Source of the DNA: Anoplopoma fimbria
Lineage: Eukaryota > Chordata > Actinopteri > Perciformes > Anoplopomatidae
Direction: 5' to 3'
Assembly: GCF_027596085.1 (NCBI RefSeq)
Contig: NC_072450.1
Span: 32,868,554-32,932,553 of the forward strand
Length of the DNA stretch: 64,000 nucleotides
Shown here: positions 57,570 through 64,000 of the stretch, in pieces
Layout: each line of letters starts with the position of its first letter
Numbering within the stretch: the stretch's first letter is position 1
Position numbers and translations under genes: made by a program
Notes under the pieces: model-generated
Database searches by the model: none
What the model saw: only the letters and a program-made list of their open reading frames with translations
Told to the model about the DNA's origin: nothing

Positions 57570-60500
57570 CGATTTCAACTTTTTTGTGGTAGCAGAGTAA
57601 TCAGTGGTTGAAGTTCTTTGGGCGAAAAAAGTAAAGCATGACACAAATCGATCAAAGTAACTCGATGACTGATATTGTAAAAAAAAAAAAAGAAGATGTT
57701 TCTGCATTGATTGTTACTATGCTTTGAATAAAACTTGTGGAAATCTACCAAGGGGAATTATTTTGCCTATCATTTGTGTTTAGAACACTGTATGCAGGAG
57801 AAAGGAAGTTCAAATGGATGTAATATAATGAACTAAGATGCTTTTATTGAATTTACGTTGAATCTGGATCAGTGTCGCCTCTTCATAATAGCATACTCAG
57901 TTGACAATCTGTTGCGTGATACAAAAATGTTTCATGCAAACTTTCTCACTAAATACAAAGAATACCTTTTTCAACGTTAATAACAAATGGGTAATGAGGA
58001 GATTAAACTCCACTAATACCCAGACCCATAAATAATGATTATTTTAACACAGCAGTTTAACTGCAATTTACTTTTAAATATTTATAAAATAGAAACAAAA
58101 AAAACAACAATTCTCTGAAGGCCAGAGACAAGGATTGAACATAAAATGAAATAAAATTGTAAATAAGCGACGATTTCAACAAACTCACTAAATGTGAGCA
58201 GATTGCTATCAACTACTTAAGGTGCACTTTAATGCGTAAGTGTAAATAGGGTTGCAGTCACATGTTTTCCCAAAGCGTTAGCACTTTTAGTTACCCTATA
58301 ACTGTACAGACCTCATCTTACCAGGATCTACAGTTGTAAGAGTAGGACTGTCCTGACTTGTAGACTGTGTTGTTGTGCAGACATGGACACTGGTCCACTG
58401 CAACACAGCCACTGCTACTAATGTCATCCAAGACCGTTCCTGAGGAGGAGAGAGATAATAATCAGTACTGTCGTCTGACATGATTGCGGTTGCGTATGTT
58501 TGCATATAGCGCATGCACAGTGCTGCAGAAATGTGTGTGGCTACCGGCAGGGCAGTGGCAGCCTTCACTGTAGTGGCTGTGACATGTCTGGCTGGCCTGA
58601 GGGGTGGAGCAGCTGTCAACACATGAACTGCTATACTCCATGTACTCCATGTTGTATGGACATTCCATGTCTGTGGAGACAAACACCTTAATGTTGATGC
58701 ACCAAAAACATTTGCAATCCACACGGCAACTAGCCATCTTTAGGTGTTAGCAGCCTTACAGCAAAATGTGTCATTCCTCCATTGACTGGGCTTGCCGCCT
58801 GCGTGGACACACTGTCTGGAGAACTCTGAGATGGTTTTGCAGAGGAAAGGGTCGGTGTTGTTTTCTTTGCTGCACATATCAGCCGTACAGGTTTCACTGA
58901 AGGATTTCACATCCAGAAGGTTCTGGCAGCTGCTGAAGGAATCACTGGAGAAGATCTGGTCACAGAATTGCTGAAAAAAAATTGGTAAATTCATTGGTAA
59001 ATGGACTTTCTAGTCTTCTGACCACTGAAAGAGCTTCAATCAACATGGACTAGGGGAGCCACGGTTGCCCAAATCTGTTACAGAATCCAGGTAGAAGTCC
59101 GACCTAAACGGGGCGTGTAAACCAACACATGCTTGTGTTTTTTTAAATCTGTTTTGAAAAGAGAATTATTCAAAAATGAATTATTCAACAAAAGGAAATA
59201 CTGCTCAAGGATGTCAATTCAATTCAATTATATACTAAATTCTAAACTTAGTTATTCTAAAGTTAAAATAGTTTTTTCTGTCTGTAAATATAATATTTCA
59301 GTTATTGTTGATTTTCTACTGTTTTTTATTGCTTATTTATAAATACTTTTTTTTCATTTTTTTTTTTTATCTTGTCTTTCTTCTACTATGTCTCTTGTTT
59401 TGCACTTTACTCTCTGCTGCTGTAAGCCTGCAAATGTCCCCGCTGCGGGACTAATAAAGGATTATCTTATCTTATCTTATCTTAATTGCCTTCCCTATGT
59501 TATTGAGATTTTTTCATGCAGCAAGTATGTTTGACTTGAACCCGCTGAGCTGTGTTGACATGGCAATTAAGTAGAGAATTGAATCCAATTGAAAATACTA
59601 AGCGGTATTTTGTGTAATAATCAATTTATGAATGATTCTCTTTTCCCGACAGAAGCATGTGTTGGTTTACAAACTTGTTTATCTACCAGACTTCCTGCAC
59701 ATTAGTAATATGGAGTTAAAATGATATCATGGGTTTAAATTTTCAGTCAAACACACTTGCTTTTCATCATTTAAAAAAAAAAAAAAAAAAAAAAAAGCTA
59801 AATATATAGTTTATATAGTAAAATCTAGATTTGTTGCTGTATTTGATTGTTGATTAGGTGTTGGTAAAGTTTGCATTGTGTGAAAATTGAAATGTTTAAC
59901 CTGCACAAACTTTTAACAACCAGAATTCAAGTCTATTTATATAGTTTTTGGTCTTGGTGGTTCTTTTCAACCTTGGCAGAGATAAGAAAGTATGGGGGCC
60001 TCTCGTCCTTCACATACGTGACTTCATGAGATGTTTCATGCGTGTGTTTGGTTACCTGACTGCCACAGCTCAGCACGGGGCTGAGCACAAGCTCCTCACA
60101 CGTCTCAGTTGGCCCATCGTTCTTGTGGGTGTCCGCATAGTCTGTAACAGACAGCTGAGCTCCTACAGTGGAGTCAATCACACAACCATGCTCATTGTGG
60201 TTATTCAGTAAAAACATATAATGCAGTTTGTTCCCCTTTTTTGGGAATATTCTACAATTTCAATTCAAAAAGGGAATATGTTGTTGTCAAATGTGTAGTA
60301 TAAGTTGGTTCAGACAGTTTTTTTTTTTTCAGTTCAGCAAACATTTACACAGATGTCAGCGTTTACGCAATTCTTTTCGAAATAGTCATTAGCTCGATGA
60401 ACCTTGTATGGGGTTTTTGTACCCTAAGAGCAAGATATTCTTGTCAGAAATAGTTCAGTTTAGGTGAATAGTTAGAAACAGGTTTGTATTACTGTTTGAA

Positions 60501-63500
60501 CCTACAGTATATTTAATCCGCCTCTCTCAAATAATGCAGGTCTCGTGACTTTGTAAAAGTTGCAAAGTGGTTTCGTGTTCCTGAAGGAATTCTCGTAGGA
60601 TCAAGCTGTTAGCATACTAATGAGGGCAATGGAAATTCACACATACGTTTACATATATTACTTACTAAATTGACATTCCGTTCAAATACATGTTTGCAGT
60701 TCCTCTCGCTTGCGGAAATTGATCGTATATTGGATTTTTTATTTTTTTTTATTATAATGAATAATGACTTTAAAGCATTTACAAGAAAGAAAACCACCAT
60801 CTTACAGTTGGAACTGAAGGCCCATAACGAGGCATTCAGAAAAGGAATTAATAGCAATGCCTGTTTGCCTTGCTTTAATGAAATACATTACATTACACAA
60901 CTGATCACTGGTGCCAACAATTGAATATTTAATGTTGAATAATAACTTGAATGGAGAGTTACTGTGTTTAATACGCCTGAATCTAGAAGATCAAAATTGG
61001 GTTGGTGAACTTCCAAGTGAGAGTGAAACAGATTAATTAACACTGACTCCAGGCTCAGTTGCAGCCGTTGCCAAAAGTGTCTTTTTGTCCCTAATGCATG
61101 CAATTTTGTGATTTACATATTAATATATATAAAAAAAAAGTTAATAAATGATGTCAATTTGCATTTCAATCCACTTTAATTGTTAAAATATCCAAAGGGA
61201 CGAAGGACGTTTTTTTTGGGCCACTGCCATCAGATGCTGCATGGCTAACATTAAGGAATAAAGGGATCTTAAGGAGTACAAAAAGGTTCTCACCGTCTTT
61301 CATGAAATCATTGGGTGTGCCGTCAAAGTTCCCACAGAGTCCACATGTCTGGTTCTGGTATTTTTTATCTATTTCAATCTGTGAACGCACCCCAAACAAA
61401 CAGTAGTTAGTATACCATTCATCCTACAAAGCAGGTTGTTGAGATGTCAACATGTCATTAATAAAATTTGACAGATGTCATTGTTGCGATGTCATCCATT
61501 TTGGAATTTGATTCGGTCATATTCATGTGCCTTGTGTCAGCTCTAACGTGTGTTTGATTAGGATAATTATTAGTTAATATTTGCTTTTCCAGCTTGTGCA
61601 TGATCTGTTTACTTAAATAAGCTATGTTTACATTGTGCCTTTCAAGCTTTGCTTTGCTTGGGACGTATCCCACAAACTATCCCAGTGACTTACTGGGACA
61701 TACCTTGAGAGAAATGTTAAGGTGAGGCTTCTCCCAATTACCTGAGCCATGGAGGTTACTTTGTTTTAGTGCAGTTCGTCTGCCAAGTCTGAACTCAAGC
61801 TGGTGCCAAGGAAGAAGAACTGCTTTTGGTGGATAGTAACATTGGCATTCATAAAATGTTTCAGCTTAAATTGTGATACGTAGAAACATTCTTTGACATA
61901 AATACCGTGGACTGCTGCTCAACGCCAACCTATTGCCTACCATGGTCAACTTATTCTAATGGTTGCTGTGGCTACTAGTTTCACTATGGCTCTTGGATAT
62001 TTGCTTTTAATAGCTTTTGGACAACGATGGAGTTCTGCGGCAAATGTGGATTAGCGAAAGAAATGATGAGATAACATAAAAACAAGTGTCAATGAGCATA
62101 CACCTTAACACAAACAGGACAGAGGTGAGTGCATATGAGAGGGTGTGCTACATACATTCAGGGAGTCATCCAGGTTCCACATAACTTTAATTCCCAGCTT
62201 AGTTTCTACAGTTATACCAGATGTGGTTCCCATGACAGTAATCCCCAATGTGACATTCGGCAGAGACACCCTGCAGCAAACACAGAGAGTTAGTGTGAAT
62301 ATAAGAAAGAAAGCAACAGCTGACACAGGATTCTAAGGGGGCAAAAGTGATAACTGTATGTAACGTGGAAGTCATAAAGGCTCATAAAGGCTCATGTGTA
62401 AGGAATTCAATTTTCTGCAATCATCTCAGCCCTCCTAGGGTAGCAATACGGGAGGTCAGAATGAAAAGATGTATACAATATGGATAACTTTTAACATATG
62501 TCTGCCCTCAAGGTGTTAATGATAACGGCTATCAATAATTAAAACAAATAGCAAACAGCAGAATGTGTGATTATGATCTTTAGTGACCCTTTTTTTAAAC
62601 ATACACCAGGACATTTAATTAAATGTTAATATCGACAATATTGACTAATTCAGATTTAAAATCTTCCAAGGAGGGAATATGCTTTACAGCCATCCACACA
62701 GCCTTTGTTTTCACTCCATTTTAACAAAGAGGTCAACTCAACTTTGCGAAGCTAATCTGCCACAGCTGCCAATTTGTCTTTTTTGTTTTTTGAATGCGGC
62801 CACTGGAAGGCACTGAAATTGTACGTTTTCAATCCTTTAAATGAGATTAAATATTTAGACATTGATGTGATTTAGAGATCTGGTCTTGATGTGAAGAAGC
62901 ATATTGATAAGATGAGTTATACATTGAAATGCAACACTGAAAGCTTAGATTCTGTAAAGAGAGATACAACTGGAAACATTCTTTAAACTGACATACAAAA
63001 ACACATTTTTATAGATTGGCTTTTATGTGATGTCGTCATTTTATTGGTTCATTTTCATTTGGTCTTGGTATTTTATCTTGTATTTGTTTACTATATTTTA
63101 CCATTATCACTTGATTTTATTTATTTTATTATTTTTATTTATTTTTATTTATTTTATTTATTTTATTTGTTTATTTGATTGTCACTTGTTATTTCAAATC
63201 TTTACATTTGAGCTGATATCTAACTGGGCCGTACAACAGCTATTAATTATATAAAACTGGGTATTTATACTTTTTTTCTGAAAAAATAAACTGACATATT
63301 TATTATATTTAGTATTTGTGTTCATTTCTTTTAGATTTCTGTTAAGACCTGCTCACTCGTATAATATCAATTCAAGACTTTAAAAGAGTAACTGGTACTT
63401 TTTAATTGGGATTGGGCTAATTTTCCGAACAAGCAAAACTGTACGTCACCAGAATTATAAATCTAAACATAAGTAAAGATTAGTGAAGATATATTTGACG

Positions 63501-64000
63501 CGTCGGTCATCATGTCGTCAAAGGAACTTTACATTTCATCTGTTTCTGCTCGGGAAAACGTTTTCTAGAATCTTAAACACTGTGGAAAGCCTTTGAAGAC
63601 AGATGGCAGCAATGAGGGGATAATTGGTTGTAAACAGGTGGAAGAATCTAAATCTAACTGTCCATGTATTAGCTTTTTTTCCAAATCTTTCAACGGTATC
63701 TCAAACTCCTCCGCAAATGGAATTGTGGATTGAGAAAGGATATAGCGATAACTATCTCCATTACTTAACAACCTCCGTCCTCTAAAGCAGACTGAGAAGT
63801 TTCGAGGTAAAGAACATCTTTCAACTCATCAATACTATAGTACCTAATGTACAAACATCTGAGTAGAGTCTCAGGGTGTAACATGTACCTCAGGCGTTAC
63901 AGTGTCTCAGGGATGCATGATTGAACTGGAGTGAACTTACTTGTTTCCGTCCACGATCACTGAGCTGTCGGAGAGCTCCACCACTGTACCATCAAGCATC
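19215..64000 (-). CDS. Secreted gel-forming mucin, MUC5AC/MUC5B-like (5' end outside window)
   Basis: Forty-six exons can be followed on the minus strand with matching phases. Domain order is D1 (partial), D2, D', D3, Cys linker, giant PTS exon, D4, VWC-like modules and C-terminal cystine knot. This is the architecture of polymerising mucins, secreted by goblet/mucous cells, dimerised through the C-terminal knot and multimerised through D3. D2 (AFANSWK, HWCSNI) and D3 ([36 protein letters not shown]) resemble MUC5AC/MUC5B more than MUC2; no CysD modules are seen. Known lengths sum to about 2,070 residues outside and about 5,150 inside the PTS exon. Signal peptide and first exons lie right of position 64000. 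Several one-base indels break the frame and are treated separately. In fish this would be a muc5-type gene; the exact orthologue is not decided. Confidence 0.93.
24930..25900. other. Mucin D4 intron, no recognised feature
   Basis: Non-coding, AT-rich with a TA run (25242-25263) and an ATA run (25568-25591). No exon-like sequence. Confidence 0.5.
26120..26940. other. Mucin D4 intron, possibly old repeat
   Basis: Non-coding. The segment 26320-26510 has a long minus-strand open frame without splice signals or motif; possibly the remains of a mobile element. Nothing firm. Confidence 0.4.
28929..29461. mobile_element. MITE with TTAA target site (piggyBac-like)
   Basis: Bounded by TTAA at 28929-28932 and 29458-29461. 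Just inside are inverted ends: ggccctattatgct at the left and agcataatagggcc at the right. It has no transposase. TTAA duplication is characteristic of piggyBac-type elements. It lies in the intron between the D4 first exon and the preceding Cys exon. The short ORFs at 29009-29484 belong to it. Confidence 0.7.
29592..29860 (-). other. Mucin exon after PTS: Cys module plus short Thr/Ser spacer
   Basis: Continues the [13 protein letters not shown] module as [20 protein letters not shown] and [14 protein letters not shown]. About 45 Thr/Ser/Pro residues ([20 protein letters not shown]) follow, then [11 protein letters not shown]. In mammalian MUC5 the same module stands between PTS and D4. Confidence 0.85.
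29862..31175. other. Mucin intron downstream of the PTS exon, no recognised feature
   Basis: AT-rich intron of about 1.3 kb without exon-like sequence. The minus-strand frame at 30071-30271 has no splice context. Confidence 0.55.
31176..46613 (-). other. Mucin PTS (mucin) domain, single 15.4-kb exon
   Basis: The exon runs from acceptor ttaccacag (46613) to donor gtaggt (31176). It starts with [20 protein letters not shown], carries the 78-aa repeat array, and ends with [13 protein letters not shown], which starts the next Cys module. One consensus repeat has 31 Thr, 9 Ser and 8 Pro of 78 residues and no Cys, so about half of all residues are potential O-glycan sites. The domain is the swollen, water-binding part of the mucin. 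The exon phase is compatible at both ends, but at least nine indels shift the frame in the sequence as given. Confidence 0.92.
31440..46537 (-). repeat. 234-bp (78-aa) coding VNTR, about 64 copies
   Basis: Period is 234 bp; for example identical phases recur at 38238, 38472 and 38706. A unit in the mucin frame contains [50 protein letters not shown] and [12 protein letters not shown]. Copies are almost identical. Variation is concentrated at three places: a junction of TTPPK or TKQTQ, a segment of AAPG or SVSG, and ETT or ETA. The copy nearest the 5' end diverges (VGTTTTEV preceded by SQNKT), as do the first bases of the 3'-most copy (31440-31480). Confidence 0.95.
46808..47166 (-). other. 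Mucin post-D3 cysteine linker, 2 exons
   Basis: Exons 47166-47123 ([13 protein letters not shown]) and 47011-46808 ([20 protein letters not shown], then [18 protein letters not shown]) end the cysteine-rich N-terminal half. The second passes into Thr-rich sequence ([12 protein letters not shown]) and splices in phase to the PTS exon. No CysD domain follows, unlike mammalian MUC5AC/5B. Confidence 0.82.
47530..48590 (+). mobile_element. Decayed non-LTR retrotransposon in mucin intron
   Basis: Around 47770-47930 the plus strand decodes with breaks to an endonuclease-like N-terminus ([17 protein letters not shown], then [13 protein letters not shown]). Around 48380-48580 it decodes to a linker typical of LINE ORF2 ([39 protein letters not shown]). 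The two parts together indicate one old element with internal deletions. Confidence 0.6.
48591..50208. other. Mucin intron sequence without recognised feature
   Basis: Non-coding. The part at 48650-49150 (ccgccattttgaatctcttg, cgtagcatggcggccatttc) has the look of an old interspersed repeat, but I cannot name it. No exon-like segment. Confidence 0.5.
50209..53290 (-). other. Mucin D3 assembly (VWD, C8, TIL), 7 exons
   Basis: Exons: 53290-53152 ([19 protein letters not shown]), 52969-52859 ([20 protein letters not shown], then [17 protein letters not shown]), 52309-52133 ([20 protein letters not shown]), 51700-51461 ([20 protein letters not shown]), 51109-50953 (C8: [20 protein letters not shown]), 50785-50657 ([20 protein letters not shown]) and 50356-50209 ([20 protein letters not shown]). 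D3 provides the intermolecular cysteines for N-terminal multimerisation. The CGLCG motif is intact, and the sequence is the most conserved block in the window. Confidence 0.92.
53870..54642 (-). other. Mucin D' region (TIL-type), 3 exons
   Basis: Exons: 54642-54593 ([16 protein letters not shown]), 54482-54373 ([20 protein letters not shown], then [12 protein letters not shown]) and 54021-53870 ([40 protein letters not shown]). Cysteine spacing and the CxCPxGL pattern match D' of VWF/mucins, which packs against D3. The last donor is an unusual gtttgt. Confidence 0.85.
55188..57467 (-). other. Mucin D2 assembly (VWD, C8, TIL), 8 exons
   Basis: Exons: 57467-57329 ([32 protein letters not shown]), 57049-56945, 56834-56765, 56471-56334, 56230-56066 ([19 protein letters not shown]), 55934-55840 ([20 protein letters not shown]), 55763-55637 ([20 protein letters not shown]) and 55443-55188 (TIL with [19 protein letters not shown]). 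The usual CGLCG is SGLCG here, across the 56334/56230 splice; the same loss is present in human MUC5B as I remember it. The VWD domain has GGAH where some D domains have GDPH. Confidence 0.88.
57472..57568. repeat. (CA)n microsatellite at a mucin splice acceptor
   Basis: On the mucin transcript this is a (UG)n tract running to within a few bases of the acceptor ctgacag of the first D2 exon, where a polypyrimidine tract is expected. Confidence 0.95.
59133..59484 (+). mobile_element. LINE 3' end with TCTTA tail
   Basis: Ends with tgtccccgctgcgggactaa, taaaggattatc and a tandem cttat repeat, a 3' tail type common in fish non-LTR elements. Sequence upstream is T-rich and decayed. Confidence 0.55.
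59767..59797. repeat. Poly-A tract in mucin intron
   Basis: Uninterrupted run of about 28 A, possibly the tail of a retroposed sequence that is no longer recognisable. Confidence 0.8.
62271..63940. other. Mucin intron near the right edge, no recognised feature
   Basis: AT-rich with TTTTATTTA-type simple sequence at 63110-63180. The plus-strand frame at 63027-63254 is a product of this T-rich repeat. No exon-like sequence. Confidence 0.55.

Larger units (their letters stand above)
58322..64000 (-). other. Mucin D1 assembly, exons 1-7 of window (VWD part, C8, TIL)
   Basis: Exons: 64000-63941 (partial; [19 protein letters not shown]), 62270-62156 ([14 protein letters not shown], ending MWNLDDSLN), 61378-61294 ([20 protein letters not shown]), 60162-60056, 58970-58760 (C8: [19 protein letters not shown]), 58670-58545 ([22 protein letters not shown]) and 58439-58322. 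The VWD half contains the intact CGLCG motif associated with disulfide exchange during multimer assembly. Introns are AT-rich and hold a LINE tail at 59133-59484. Confidence 0.88.

Overview
The window looks like nuclear DNA from a teleost fish. It has multi-exon genes with GT/AG introns, L2-like LINE 3' ends, a tRNA-derived SINE, TIR elements and very abundant micro- and minisatellites. One assembly gap of exactly 100 N lies at 14875-14974. All three genes I can identify are on the minus strand. I found them by reading reverse-complement exons with consistent splice phases; no database search was possible.

Region 1 (1-9859). Exons 1-3 of stard5, a START-domain sterol/bile-acid carrier, lie at 7968-2451; the remaining exons fall off the left edge. 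Its introns are swollen by a ~2.1 kb minisatellite (4066-6226) and a ~1.3 kb purine-only array (6490-7790). A decayed LINE with an internal 23-bp minisatellite lies at 380-2155. Upstream of exon 1 a ~300-bp segment with a CRE is duplicated between TA-repeat blocks.

Region 2 (9860-14411). The last five exons of tmc3 encode the last TM helix of a TMC channel-like protein and a long basic/acidic tail. Order and orientation tmc3 -> stard5 match human 15q25. The upstream exons are missing: the gene stops at an exon edge about 460 bp before the N gap.

Region 3 (14975-19075). This holds a degenerate tandem array of exon-like units, one unidentified plus-strand candidate exon pair, a 1.35-kb TIR element with a TA target site, LINE ends and microsatellites.

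Region 4 (19215-64000). One very large secreted gel-forming mucin of MUC5 (5AC/5B) type is read through 46 exons: D1 (5' part off the right edge), D2, D', D3, a short Cys linker, one 15.4-kb PTS exon built of about 64 near-identical 234-bp (78-aa) repeats, D4, VWC-like modules and a C-terminal cystine knot. About 2,070 residues lie outside the PTS exon and about 5,150 within it. Several single-base indels break the frame, mostly in repeats or homopolymers, and these look more like assembly error than gene death.

The most notable items are the homogenised 78-aa PTS array with junction subtypes, the degenerate GDPH site of D4, the tmc3 truncation at the gap next to a mucin, four TGACGTCA palindromes around stard5 exon 1, and the unidentified exon-like array at 15.0-16.2 kb.
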